39,141 nucleotides of DNA from DASQFQ01 sp038238015 (GCA_038238015.1 JBBRYA010000034.1:1-39141); one strand, 5' to 3'; positions 16,096 through 24,364 are shown, counted from the stretch's first letter. Notes: generated from the letters alone by a model not told the origin. Program-made: numbers and translations.

Positions 16096-16893
16096 TCAGT
16101 CGCGGTGGAAGCGGTAGACCGTCCCGGCGGGGGCCAGCTCGGCCTGGTTCACGCGCGGTACGGTCGCCGCCAGGACGTCCGCGAAGGTCTGCGTGCTGGC
16201 CGCGATCAGCTCCAGCAGGCGCTCGACCGGCGTGGCCTCGTCCTTGACCCCGTTGGCGTAGTCGGTCGCGTAGCCGAGCAGCGCGTAGGGCAGCTCGATC
16301 TCGCCCGTGAGCACGGTCTCGGGGCCGCCGGTCTGCGAGACCGCGGTCACCCCGCACGCCGCGACCCCGCGGATCTCCGCCCGGGTGTTGAAGCGCGGGC
16401 CGTCCACGTGGCCGTAGCAGCCGCCGTCGCGGATCTGCACGCCCGCCTCCTGGGCGCCCGCGAGCAGCGCGGCCCGCAGCGACGGCGAGAAGGGGTCCTC
16501 GAAGATCCAGTGGCCGCGGTCGTGGTGGCCGGGCTGTGCGTGGAACGTGCAGAGGCTGCCGTCGGGCAGGCGGTTGGTCACGAAGTGCAGGTCGTCGAAG
16601 CAGATCAGCGAGCCCAGCTCGACGCCGGGGTCGACGGCGCCGCAGACGGTGACGGCGAGCACGCCGGCGGCCCCGCCCTGCTTGAGCGCGGCGATGTTCG
16701 CGCGATGGGTGACGTGGTTTGAGAGGCGCAGGTGGCCGTCGCCGTGGCGCGAGACGTGCAACACGTCGACGCCCGCGAGACGGCCCTCGGAGAGCATCAC
16801 GTCGCCCCACTCGGTCCCGACGGGCCGCGGCCCGTCGCCCTCGAAGCCCGGGAGCGCGTGGGTCCCCGACCCGGTGATGATCCCGAGGCTCAT
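16096..16893 (-). CDS. MTAP/PNP-family nucleoside phosphorylase
   Basis: A 265-residue phosphorylase of the trimeric purine-nucleoside/methylthioadenosine family, which cleaves the N-glycosidic bond with phosphate. It has the N-terminal phosphate loop IITGSGTHALPGF, the second phosphate contact HVSRHGDGH, AVTVCGAVDP, HVDGPRFNTRAEIRG (equivalent of the family GPRFxTxAE motif) and a C-terminal ALLGYATDYANGV with the base-recognising Asp. The usual MTAP methionine stretch before the PETVL segment reads SQTGGPETVL, so substrate could be methylthioadenosine, methylthioinosine or a purine nucleoside. The ATG overlaps the PucR stop as ATGA, so the two genes are translationally coupled, which supports a purine-related role. 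Confidence 0.88.
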   Translation of the reverse strand: MSLGIITGSGTHALPGFEGDGPRPVGTEWGDVMLSEGRLAGVDVLHVSRHGDGHLRLSNHVTHRANIAALKQGGAAGVLAVTVCGAVDPGVELGSLICFDDLHFVTNRLPDGSLCTFHAQPGHHDRGHWIFEDPFSPSLRAALLAGAQEAGVQIRDGGCYGHVDGPRFNTRAEIRGVAACGVTAVSQTGGPETVLTGEIELPYALLGYATDYANGVKDEATPVERLLELIAASTQTFADVLAATVPRVNQAELAPAGTVYRFHRD

Positions 16894-18155
16894 CGGTCGG
16901 GTGCGTCCCGCGTGACACGCCCGCCGCCGGCGCCGCGCTCGGTGGCCGGGCCGCGCGGCGCGCTGATCCCCAGCACGCGCATCGCCTTCAGGCCCAGCCC
17001 GAGCTTCTCGCGCCCGTCGGTCGAGCCGACGTCGAGCCCGCAGAGGTCGCGCACGCGCTCGAGCCGGTAGCGGATGGTGTGGCGATGGGTGTAGAGCCGC
17101 TGGGCGGTCCCGGCGACGTTGCCGTCGGCCTCCAGGAACGTCTCGAGCGTCTGGACGAGGTCGGACTCGTACTGGTCGTCGTAGGCGACGAGCGGCTCGA
17201 CGGTCTCTGAGTAGAAGCGCTGCAGCTCCGCGGGATCCTCGCTCATGGCGGGCAGCAGCAGCCGGTAGGCGCCGGTGTCCTCGAACGCGAGCACGCCCGG
17301 CGGGTCCTCGAGCGTGACCGGCTGCGCCTCCGCGACGTTGGCCGCCAACAGCGCCTCGTTGCCGGCGCGGTAGAGGTCGACGGGGTCGACGGCCAGCCGC
17401 GAGTGGCCGACCGCGAAGGTGAAGCCGTGCAGCGAGGCCTGGAGCTCGCGCGCGATCGCATCGCTGACGCGGCGCAGGATCGCGTCGTCCTCGGCGGGCA
17501 CGAGCACCGCGATCTGGCCGATCGAGTCGGTGACGGTGTCGATCACCGCCGCCAGTGCGCCCGGGGTACTGGTCCGCGCCGCGCGCTCCGCCGCGGCGAG
17601 CACGCGCGCGCGCCAGTCGTCGTCGGTGGGAGCGAGATGGTGGGCGCGGATGATGACCACCGCGCCGCCGCGCGAGAGGTCGATCCCCAGCTCCTCGCCG
17701 CGGGCCACGAGGTCGCCGCGGTCGGTGACCTCGCGGTGGAGGACCGCCCGCAGGAAGCTCGACTGCGCGGCCTCAGACGCGCGCTCGGGGGCGCGCAGGC
17801 GTTCCACCTCGGAGGCGATCAGCGTCGTGACGATCCGCAGCAGCGCGTGGCCGGGCTCGCCCGAGCGCGACCGCAGCCGCAGGCGGCCCACGACCGCGTC
17901 GCCCACCCGCAGCTCGTGCGTGGCGACCCCGGGGGCGTCGGCCATCAGCGAGCGCTCGTCGGCCGAGGAGCGCGCGGCGACCGCGAGCACCCCGCTCGAG
18001 CGGTCGATCAGGACGAGCGAGGCGTCGAGGGCGCGCGAGGCGGCGCGCACGACTTCCGGGAGTCCGGCGCCGGACTCGACGGCCTCCGTGATCGCAGCCA
18101 GCGATCCGAGATCGTGCGCCGCCTCGTGGATTGGCCGAGTCCCGGGCGGGGGCAT
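16890..18155 (-). CDS. PucR/CdaR-family transcriptional regulator
   Basis: A 421-residue regulator. The N-terminal about 130 residues look like a GAF-like sensor, the centre (about 140-280) resembles the degenerate GGDEF-like domain of CdaR/PucR proteins, and the C-terminus holds the PucR helix-turn-helix: LVQTLETFLEADGNVAGTAQ followed by LYTHRHTIRYRLERV and LCGLDV (about 335-385). Such proteins activate purine or sugar-acid catabolism in response to a metabolite. The coupled phosphorylase immediately downstream is its most likely target or partner. A Gly/Arg-rich tail follows the helix-turn-helix. TAGACT at 18163-18168 lies seven bases before the ATG with no Shine-Dalgarno, predicting a leaderless mRNA. 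Confidence 0.92.
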   Translation of the reverse strand: MPPPGTRPIHEAAHDLGSLAAITEAVESGAGLPEVVRAASRALDASLVLIDRSSGVLAVAARSSADERSLMADAPGVATHELRVGDAVVGRLRLRSRSGEPGHALLRIVTTLIASEVERLRAPERASEAAQSSFLRAVLHREVTDRGDLVARGEELGIDLSRGGAVVIIRAHHLAPTDDDWRARVLAAAERAARTSTPGALAAVIDTVTDSIGQIAVLVPAEDDAILRRVSDAIARELQASLHGFTFAVGHSRLAVDPVDLYRAGNEALLAANVAEAQPVTLEDPPGVLAFEDTGAYRLLLPAMSEDPAELQRFYSETVEPLVAYDDQYESDLVQTLETFLEADGNVAGTAQRLYTHRHTIRYRLERVRDLCGLDVGSTDGREKLGLGLKAMRVLGISAPRGPATERGAGGGRVTRDAPDR

Positions 18156-18162
18156 GCCGCCA

Positions 18163-18168
18163 AGTCTA
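18163..18168 (-). promoter_or_regulatory. Leaderless -10 of the PucR gene
   Basis: Minus-strand TAGACT followed by seven bases and ATG 18153-18155, with no Shine-Dalgarno between. Confidence 0.5.
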
Positions 18169-18179
18169 GGAGCGGCGGC

Positions 18180-18398
18180 TCAGAGCGTGTCGTAGTAGTA
18201 GAGGACCGCGGCGCCGAGAGCCGAGCCGGCGACGAGGAAGGCGCCCAGCACGTAGACGCTCAGCAGCGTCGCGGCGACGCGCTCCCACAGCCGGGAGTAG
18301 GACGTCCAGGCGGGCACGAGCACCAGCGCGGCCCAGGCGATCAGCGACAGCCCGCCGCAGACGGCGGCGATCAGGTAGGTCCACTTGTCGTTGGTCAT
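18180..18398 (-). CDS. Small two-helix membrane protein, 72 aa
   Basis: Two hydrophobic segments, about 8-29 (YLIAAVCGGLSLIAWAALVL) and 43-66 (LLSVYVLGAFLVAGSALGAA), separated by a Trp/Arg loop, ending YYYDTL. Family not recognised. The ATG overlaps the ispE stop as ATGA, so it is the last cistron of the tatD-rsmA-ispE operon. The coupling and clean hydrophobic pattern support a real gene; a role with isoprenoid or envelope synthesis is only guessed from position. Confidence 0.78.
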   Translation of the reverse strand: MTNDKWTYLIAAVCGGLSLIAWAALVLVPAWTSYSRLWERVAATLLSVYVLGAFLVAGSALGAAVLYYYDTL

Positions 18399-19306
18399 GC
18401 CTGCCCATTGTGGCGAACGCGGGCGATGTCCTGCACCGCCGGCGCGACCGCGACCGCCCGCGGATGGCTCGCGCGCAGGGTCGCCACCGCCGCCCGGGCG
18501 CGCTCGGGGCCGTCCGGCGGCTCGAATAGCCCGACCACCGTCGGGCCCGACCCGGTGACCATCGCGTGCGCGGCCCCCGCGGCGGACACCGCCGCCAGCG
18601 CGAGCTCGATCGCGGGGCAGAGCGAGCGCGCGGCGAGCTCGAGGTCGTTGTGGAGCAGCTCGAGTGGAAGCGGGCCGGCGAGCGCGGCGGTGCGCACCGA
18701 GCGTTCGAGCGCCGTGAGCTCCTCCGGCGGGCGGGCGAGCCCGAGCCGGTCGGCCTCGCGATAGACCTCGGCGGCCGACAGCCCGGCGTCGACCGGGACG
18801 ATCACGAAGGCGAGCGGCAGGTCTCCCACGCCGGGCAGCGCCTCGACGTGCGTGCCGGTGTGCGTCGCCAGCGCGCGGCCGGGGGCGAGCTGGAAGGGCA
18901 CGTCGGAGCCCAGCGCGGCGGCGAGCTCGTACAGCAGCGGATCGCCGGGCCGCCCGGCGGCATGCGCGGCCAGGCGCAGCGCGGCCGCGGCGTCGCCGGA
19001 GCCGCCGCCCATGCCGGCCGCGACCGGCACGCGCTTGACGATGGTCAGCCGCTGCGCCGGCGCGTCCCAGCCCGCGGCCTCGCGGTAGGCGGCGAGCGCG
19101 TCGGCGGCGAGGTTGGGGCCCTCGACCCCCGGGCAGAGGACCTCGTCCCCGGTCGCACCGGCGGGCGCGGGCTCCAGCCGCAGCTCGTCGGCCAGCGTGA
19201 CCGCCTGGAGCACCGTGACCACCGGGTGCAGGCCGTCGGCACGCGGCTCGCCCACGAAGAGGCAGAGGTTGATCTTCCCGGGCGCGGAGGCGAGCAGCAC
19301 GGTCAT
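18395..19306 (-). CDS. ispE: 4-diphosphocytidyl-2-C-methyl-D-erythritol kinase
   Basis: IspE phosphorylates CDP-ME in the MEP pathway to isopentenyl diphosphate. The 303-residue protein is a GHMP kinase: N-terminal SAPGKINLCLFVG with the substrate Lys, the glycine-rich ATP loop PVAAGMGGGSGDAAAAL (about 90-106), LGSDVPFQL with the catalytic Asp, and the C-terminal MVTGSGPTVVGLF. It starts at ATG 19304-19306, overlapping the rsmA stop as ATGA, and its own stop overlaps the next small ORF the same way. rsmA-ispE is a widely conserved pair. Confidence 0.96.
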   Translation of the reverse strand: MTVLLASAPGKINLCLFVGEPRADGLHPVVTVLQAVTLADELRLEPAPAGATGDEVLCPGVEGPNLAADALAAYREAAGWDAPAQRLTIVKRVPVAAGMGGGSGDAAAALRLAAHAAGRPGDPLLYELAAALGSDVPFQLAPGRALATHTGTHVEALPGVGDLPLAFVIVPVDAGLSAAEVYREADRLGLARPPEELTALERSVRTAALAGPLPLELLHNDLELAARSLCPAIELALAAVSAAGAAHAMVTGSGPTVVGLFEPPDGPERARAAVATLRASHPRAVAVAPAVQDIARVRHNGQA

Positions 19307-20133
19307 GCGCCGAGCCGCTCGTAGAGCGCGCGCCACTGCGGGGGCGAGAGCTGCTCGGCGCGCGCGTCGGGAGGCAGGCCGAGCGCCTCCAGCGCCGCGC
19401 GGGCGCCGGCGCGCACGCTCGGCTGTGCGCCCGCGGCCAGCGCGAGCGAGCCCGGCAGCGCCTTGCGGCGGTGGGCGAAGCCCTGCTGGACCAGCGCTCG
19501 CAGCCCCGGCTGCGCGGCCGGCCCGTGGCGGTGCAGGCCGACGAGCACGGAGTCGACGTTCGGCACCGGATGGAAGACGTTGCGCGAGACCGCCCGCAGC
19601 ACGCGCACCTCGCAGGCCAGCTGCGCGAGCACGGAGGGCACGCCGTAGGCGGCCGTGCGCGGCGCTGCCGCGAGCCGCTCGCCGACCTCGCGCTGCGCCA
19701 TCACGACCCAGGTCGTGAGCTCGGGCAGCACCTCGATGGTGCGGAGGGTCACCGACGCCGCGACCCCGTAGGGCAGGTTCGCGACGACCTTGGTCGGCGC
19801 CGGGCGCAGCGCGCCGAGGTCGAGCCTGACCGCGTCGGCGAGGTGCACCGTGACGTTCGGGTGCGCATCGGTCGCGTCGCGCAGGGCGGCCTCGAGCCCG
19901 CGGTCGACCTCGACGACGTGGACGTGGGCGACCTGCTCCGCGAGGTACTCCGAGAGCACGCCGAGGCCGCCGCCGACCTCGAGCACGACGTCCTGCGGCC
20001 CGAGCTCGGCGGCACGCCCGATCACCGCGAGCAGGTTGGAGTCGATGAGGAAGTTCTGGCCGAGCTCGCGGTTGGGGCGGATCCCGAAGGCCTTGAGGCG
20101 CCGCAGGCTCGGCTGCGAGGGGAGCTCGCTCAC
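19303..20133 (-). CDS. rsmA: 16S rRNA (adenine1518/1519-N6,N6)-dimethyltransferase
   Basis: RsmA (KsgA) dimethylates two adenines in the 3' hairpin of 16S rRNA late in 30S assembly. It has 276 residues from GTG 20131-20133, with the family motifs GQNFLID (25-31), SAM motif I LEVGGGLGVLS (51-61), acidic VVEVDRG, and catalytic NLPYGVAASV (119-128), then a helical C-terminal domain. Motif IV keeps the usual N-L-P-Y. The GTG overlaps the tatD stop as GTGA. The larger frame upstream, within tatD, is a shadow. Confidence 0.96.
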   Translation of the reverse strand: MSELPSQPSLRRLKAFGIRPNRELGQNFLIDSNLLAVIGRAAELGPQDVVLEVGGGLGVLSEYLAEQVAHVHVVEVDRGLEAALRDATDAHPNVTVHLADAVRLDLGALRPAPTKVVANLPYGVAASVTLRTIEVLPELTTWVVMAQREVGERLAAAPRTAAYGVPSVLAQLACEVRVLRAVSRNVFHPVPNVDSVLVGLHRHGPAAQPGLRALVQQGFAHRRKALPGSLALAAGAQPSVRAGARAALEALGLPPDARAEQLSPPQWRALYERLGA

Positions 20134-20879
20134 CAGCCGAACAGCCGCGCGGCGTTGGCGTCGACCGCCGCGTCGAGCTCGCCGTACTCGATCCCCCGGT
20201 GCTCGGCGACGAAGCGCGCGGTGTGGACCACGAACGCCGGCTGGTTGCGGTGCTTGCGCACCGGCTGGGGCGTGAGGAACGGCGCGTCGGTCTCGACCAG
20301 CAGGCGGTCGAGCGGGACGCGCGCGGCGGCGCGCGCGAGGTCGGCGTTCTTGGGGTAGGTGACGTTGCCGGCGAAGGAGATCCACCACCCGCGCTCCAGG
20401 CACTCCTCCAGGCGCTCGGGCATCGAGAAGCAGTGCAGCAGGACCTCCAGTCCGCCGGCGGACTCCGCGAGCGTGCGCAGGGTGTCCTCGCCGGCCTCGC
20501 GCGTGTGGATGACCAGCGGCTTGGACGTCTCGCGCGCGAGCTCGATCTGCGCGGCGAAGGCGCGAGACTGGGCCTCCCGCGGCGCGCCGTCGCGGTAGTA
20601 GTCGAGGCCCGTCTCGCCGATCGCCACGCAGCGCTCGTGCCGCGCCAGCGCGGCCAGCTCGCGGGCCGCGTCGTCGTCGAAGCCGGCGGCGCTGTTGGGG
20701 TGGCGCCCGACCGCCGCGAAGACGTCGTCGTGGCGCTCGGCGGTTGCGAGCGCCTCGCGCGAGGAGCGCTCGTCGAGCCCCACGTTGAGGATGCGCCGCA
20801 CCCCGGCCTCGCGCGCGGCGGCGAGTTGCTGAGCCTCGGGTTCCTCGCCGAGCTCCAGGTGGGTGTGGGAGTCGATCAT
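20130..20879 (-). CDS. tatD: TatD family metal-dependent hydrolase/DNase
   Basis: A 249-residue amidohydrolase-superfamily TIM barrel. All metal-ligand motifs are present: MIDSHTHLE (HxH), AIGETGLDYYRD (Glu), LVIHTREA (His), VLLHCFSM (His) and LLVETDAPFLTPQP (Asp). TatD proteins act as 3'-5' exonucleases or D-aminoacyl-type hydrolases; the physiological substrate is not settled for all members. The ATG has AGGATGAG about eight bases upstream as a possible Shine-Dalgarno, just downstream of the long palindrome at 20909-21016. It heads the tatD-rsmA-ispE operon after metG. Confidence 0.95.
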   Translation of the reverse strand: MIDSHTHLELGEEPEAQQLAAAREAGVRRILNVGLDERSSREALATAERHDDVFAAVGRHPNSAAGFDDDAARELAALARHERCVAIGETGLDYYRDGAPREAQSRAFAAQIELARETSKPLVIHTREAGEDTLRTLAESAGGLEVLLHCFSMPERLEECLERGWWISFAGNVTYPKNADLARAAARVPLDRLLVETDAPFLTPQPVRKHRNQPAFVVHTARFVAEHRGIEYGELDAAVDANAARLFGW

Positions 20880-20908
20880 CTGTGGCTCATCCTGGAGGTC
20901 CGTTCGCT

Positions 20909-21016
20909 CTTGGGCGGCCGCTGGCGCCGGCTGGCAAGGACGCAGGGAGGGAGATGTGCCCCTGGCACATGACCGACTGAGGACGCCGGCAGCCGGTGAT
21001 CAGCGGCCGCTCCAAG
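20909..21016. repeat. Long imperfect palindrome between metG and tatD, possible structured RNA
   Basis: Outer arms CTTGG-GCGGCCGCT (20909-20922) and AGCGGCCGCTCCAAG (21002-21016) are complementary except for one bulged base. Inner arms CCGGCTG (20927-20933) and CAGCCGG (20990-20996) continue the pairing, and a perfect ATGTGCC-CCT-GGCACAT hairpin (20954-20970) sits near the centre. The whole can fold as one rod about 108 nt long on either strand. It has no T tract. It lies between two minus-strand genes, so it could be an mRNA processing or attenuation element, a non-coding RNA, or a relic of a small palindromic mobile element. I do not recognise a known RNA family. Confidence 0.6.
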
Positions 21017-21042
21017 GGTGAAGGGATCTGCAGGATGGGCCA

Positions 21043-22566
21043 CTAGGGCTTGGGGAACAGCGGAGCGGGCTGCTCCACGGTCGCGCCGCCGGCGACGTCG
21101 CCGAAGTGCGCCGTCGCGAGCGAGAGCCGGTCCTCACCGTCGAGCCCCAGCGCCGCGAGCAGCGTGTCGGAGGTCTCGGGCATGTAGGGCGCGAGCAGGA
21201 CGGTCAGCACCCGCAGGCCCTCCCACAGCGAGTACAGCGTCTGCTCCAGGCGGTCGCGCTGCGCGGGATCCTTCGCGAGCTGCCACGGCGAGCTCTCCTC
21301 GACGAAGCGGTTCAGGCGCCGGACGCGCTGCCAGATGCGGTCGAGCGCCTGGGTGATCTCGGCGCGGTCGAGCAGGCTCGCGACCTCCTCGCCGAGGCCG
21401 TCGAAGTCCGTCGCCAGCGACGGGTCGGCAGGAGCGGAGGGCACGACGTGATCGCAGTAGCGCCCGATCATGTTCAGCGTGCGCGAGGCGAGGTTGCCGT
21501 ACTCGTTGGCGAGCTCGGCCGTGTAGCGCTCGCCGAAGGTCGAGGTCGAAACCGACCCGTCGAGGCCGAAGGAGACCTCGCGGAAGCAGTAATAGCGCAG
21601 GGCGTCGGTGCCGAACGTGTCCATGACCTCGAACGGGTCGAGCACATTGCCCAGCGACTTGGACATCTTGTGCTCATCGCCCGAGGCGTCCTTCATCAAC
21701 AGGAAGCCGTGGATGAACAGGTGCCGGGGCAGCGGCAGGTCCGCCGCGAGCAGCATGGCCGGCCAGAACACGGCGTGGAACTTCAGGATGTCCTTGCCCA
21801 TGACGTGGAAGTCGGCGGGCCAGAACGTCTCGGTCTCGTCGTGGCCGTCGTGGGCGAAGCCGAGCGCCGTGTAGTAGTTGAGCAGCGCGTCAAACCAGAC
21901 GTAGAAGACGTGCTCGGGGTCCCACGGGACCGGCACCCCCCACGAGAGCTTCGCGCGCGAGAGCGAGACGTCCTGCAGGCCGCCGGCGATGAACGAGCGC
22001 GCCTCGTTGAAGCGCACGCGCGGGAGCACGAAGTCCGACTGATCGCTGTAGAGGCGCTCGAGCTGCTCCTGGAAGGTCGAGAGGCGGAAGAACCAGTTCT
22101 CCTCGCGCTCGCGGTCGAGCGGGATGCGATGGATCGGGCAGGTGTTCTCGGGCCCGATCTCCGCGTCGGTCTTGAAGTCCGCGCAGCGGGGGCAGTACCA
22201 GCCCTCGTAGATCCCCTTGTAGACGTGCCCGTTGTCGTAGATGCGCTGCATGACCTCCTGGACACGCTTGCCGTGGCGAGGGTCCGAGGTGCGGATGAAG
22301 TAGTCGATCGACGCGTTGATGCGGGGCATCAGGTCCTGGAAGCGCGCGGCGTTGCGGTCCGCGAGCTCCTTGGGCGAGACGCCTTCGCGCTCGGCGGCGA
22401 GCGCGACCGGCTCGCCGTGCTCGTCGGTGCCGGTGAGAAAGAACACCTGCTCGCCACGCTGGCGCATGTGGCGGGCCAGGATGTCGGCGCCGATCGTGGT
22501 GTAGGCGTGGCCCAGGTGCGGCGCCGCGTTGACGTAGTAGATCGGCGTCGTGACGTAGAAGGCCAT
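21043..22566 (-). CDS. metG: Methionyl-tRNA synthetase
   Basis: Charges tRNA-Met and initiator tRNA. The protein has 507 residues from ATG 22564-22566 and is the short form without the C-terminal tRNA-binding/dimer domain. The class I signatures are PHLGHAY (HIGH, 16-22) and HKMSKSLGN (KMSKS at 300-304). The connective insertion keeps one zinc knuckle, YCPRC followed by CPIH. Met-pocket residues appear in YVTTPIYYVN and VWFDALLNYYT. TAGCCT at 22578-22583 lies 11 bases before the ATG with no Shine-Dalgarno and no T-box or SAM-type leader. It is divergent from a secreted-protein gene, with a palindrome between. Confidence 0.97.
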   Translation of the reverse strand: MAFYVTTPIYYVNAAPHLGHAYTTIGADILARHMRQRGEQVFFLTGTDEHGEPVALAAEREGVSPKELADRNAARFQDLMPRINASIDYFIRTSDPRHGKRVQEVMQRIYDNGHVYKGIYEGWYCPRCADFKTDAEIGPENTCPIHRIPLDREREENWFFRLSTFQEQLERLYSDQSDFVLPRVRFNEARSFIAGGLQDVSLSRAKLSWGVPVPWDPEHVFYVWFDALLNYYTALGFAHDGHDETETFWPADFHVMGKDILKFHAVFWPAMLLAADLPLPRHLFIHGFLLMKDASGDEHKMSKSLGNVLDPFEVMDTFGTDALRYYCFREVSFGLDGSVSTSTFGERYTAELANEYGNLASRTLNMIGRYCDHVVPSAPADPSLATDFDGLGEEVASLLDRAEITQALDRIWQRVRRLNRFVEESSPWQLAKDPAQRDRLEQTLYSLWEGLRVLTVLLAPYMPETSDTLLAALGLDGEDRLSLATAHFGDVAGGATVEQPAPLFPKP

Positions 22567-22577
22567 GGGCGTGGGGA

Positions 22578-22583
22578 AGGCTA
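22578..22583 (-). promoter_or_regulatory. Putative -10 of metG
   Basis: Minus-strand TAGCCT, 11 bases before the metG ATG, leaving at most a few leader bases. Confidence 0.4.
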
Positions 22584-22643
22584 GAAGAGTGCCCGGTGAA
22601 GGTGCACGAGTAGCCCGGCCGCCGAGTGGCCCTATCGCGCTTG

Positions 22644-22657
22644 TGTCATTTATGACA
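22644..22657. promoter_or_regulatory. 14-bp palindrome TGTCAT-TT-ATGACA, possible operator
   Basis: A perfect 6-bp dyad with a two-base centre, in an AT-rich island within the 169-bp gap between metG and the secreted-propeller gene. The flanks partly continue it (CTTG before, AAG after). Its form suits a dimeric repressor or activator. It lies about 78 bp from each start codon, so either gene could be the target. Confidence 0.5.
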
Positions 22658-22735
22658 AGATCGCTCGACGGGTCTGAACGCCTGGGCTGACCCGCCACGA
22701 CCGCTACGCCTCCCAGCGGGAAGGAACTACTCCTG

Positions 22736-24364
22736 ATGGGAAGCCTCCGCCGGACCGGCATGCGCCGTCGCCTCCTGTTCGTTCTCGCGGTCTCGCTGCT
22801 CGTCGTGGCCGCACTCACCGTCGGCGCGTCGGCGGCGGGCCCCGGTGGTTGGGACCATCTCGGGGACGGGGGCACGCCGGGGTCCCATTCGCTCGATGGC
22901 ACCGTCTCCGCGCTGAAGGACACGTCGAGCGGCTTCCTCTACGTCGGCGGCAACTTCACCGGCGCCGGCGGCATCGCCAACACCAATCGCATCGCGAAGT
23001 GGAGCGGAACCAGCTGGAGCGCGGTGAGCTCGCCGACCTCGGGGATCGACAACGGGATCGTCGACGCGATCGCCGTTGATCTCAACGGCAACGTCTACGC
23101 CGGTGGCAACTTCCAGAACGCGGGCGGCGGCGGCGGCGCCACCAACGCCGACTACCTCGCGAAATGGGACGGCACGAGCTGGGCGCCGTTCTGCACCTCG
23201 CTCAACCCCGGATCCGCGTTCAACGGAAACGTCAAGGCGCTGCAGATCATCGGCTCGACCCTCTACGTAGGGGGAGAGTTCCAGAACGGCGGCGGTCTCG
23301 CCGACGCGGACTACCTGCTCGCGTGCAACCTCACCTCGGGCGCCTCGAGCGCCACCACCGCCCCCGGCGCGATCAACGCGTTCCAGGGCCCGGTGTACGC
23401 GCTCACCGCCGACGGCAACGGAGCCCTCTACGCGGGCGGAGGGTTCATCGACCTGGAGCAGCACGGCGCCGCAGACAAGGTCGCCTACCTGTCCGGCGGC
23501 GCGTGGCACGCGATGGGCTCCGGCACCGGACAGTGCGGTTGCGCCGTCAGCGGCTTCGTGCGCAGCCTCGCCTCCAACGGGCCCAACGTGTATGTCAGCA
23601 CGGACGCCACCGACGTCGGCGGCATCGCGGAGGCCGACCACGTCGCGCGGTGGGACGGGACGGCGTGGAGTGCCTTGGGCTCGAACACCGCCGGCACCAA
23701 CGGGTGGTTCCCGACCTCGGCCTCGATCGACGGATTGGACGCCTCTAGCTCGCTGGTCTTCGCCACGGGGTCGTTCCAGAACGCCAACGGGGAGGCGCGC
23801 GCCGACGCCATCGCGTACTTCGACGGCACCTGGCACCCGATCGGCTCGGACGGCGCCGGCAACGGTCCCCTGAACCCCAGCGGGTCCGCTGTCGCCATCT
23901 TCGACCGGTACCGCCTCGACGGCACCCCCTTGCGACTCTACGCCGGGGGGAGCTTCACGAGCGCGGGCGGAGACGGCCAGGCGCGTTCCGTCGCCTCGTT
24001 CCGGCTGCAGGATCTCAGCAACCCCTTCGACCCGACGCCCACACCCACCCCGACGGCCGCGCCGACGACGGTGCCGACCACCCCGCCAAGCACGACGACC
24101 CCCGACAAGACGGCGCCCAGCACGCTGCTCGCCAAGGCGAGGATCAGCCAAGCAAAGCGCAAGGCGACGTTCAGGTTCGCCTCCAGCGAGCCGGGCGGCG
24201 GGTTCCTCTGCAAGCTCGACGAGAAGAGGTTCAAGCCGTGCACCTCGCCGAAGACCTATACGAAGCTCAAGCGCGGCAGGCATGTGTTCCGCGTCAAGGC
24301 GCGCGACCGGGCCGGCAACGTCGACGGGACGCCGGCGGTCAAGCGATTCAAGATCAAGCGGTAG
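22736..24364 (+). CDS. Secreted seven-repeat beta-propeller-like protein with C-terminal Ig-like domain
   Basis: A 542-residue exported protein. A signal peptide covers about 1-34 (RRRLLFVLAVSLLVVAALTV, then ASA). Residues 68-425 hold seven repeats of about 55 residues, each opening with a variant of LYVGGNFTGAGG and ending with a variant of RIAKWDGTSWSAL; repeat starts are near 68, 120, 176, 231, 285, 341 and 401. Seven such units suggest a seven-bladed propeller. A Thr/Pro linker (about 433-460) then leads to a basic C-terminal domain of about 80 residues (SQAKRKATFRFASSEPGG, then FLCKLDEKRFKPCTSP) resembling Ig-like modules common in secreted proteins of this lineage. GAAGGA ten bases before the ATG is a real Shine-Dalgarno. 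The ligand is unknown. Confidence 0.85.
   Translation: MGSLRRTGMRRRLLFVLAVSLLVVAALTVGASAAGPGGWDHLGDGGTPGSHSLDGTVSALKDTSSGFLYVGGNFTGAGGIANTNRIAKWSGTSWSAVSSPTSGIDNGIVDAIAVDLNGNVYAGGNFQNAGGGGGATNADYLAKWDGTSWAPFCTSLNPGSAFNGNVKALQIIGSTLYVGGEFQNGGGLADADYLLACNLTSGASSATTAPGAINAFQGPVYALTADGNGALYAGGGFIDLEQHGAADKVAYLSGGAWHAMGSGTGQCGCAVSGFVRSLASNGPNVYVSTDATDVGGIAEADHVARWDGTAWSALGSNTAGTNGWFPTSASIDGLDASSSLVFATGSFQNANGEARADAIAYFDGTWHPIGSDGAGNGPLNPSGSAVAIFDRYRLDGTPLRLYAGGSFTSAGGDGQARSVASFRLQDLSNPFDPTPTPTPTAAPTTVPTTPPSTTTPDKTAPSTLLAKARISQAKRKATFRFASSEPGGGFLCKLDEKRFKPCTSPKTYTKLKRGRHVFRVKARDRAGNVDGTPAVKRFKIKR

Noticed and set aside
22567..22735. T-box or SAM riboswitch ahead of metG
   Set aside because: The metG -10 is only 11 bases from its ATG, leaving no leader. 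No T-box consensus or SAM-I core is visible in the gap.
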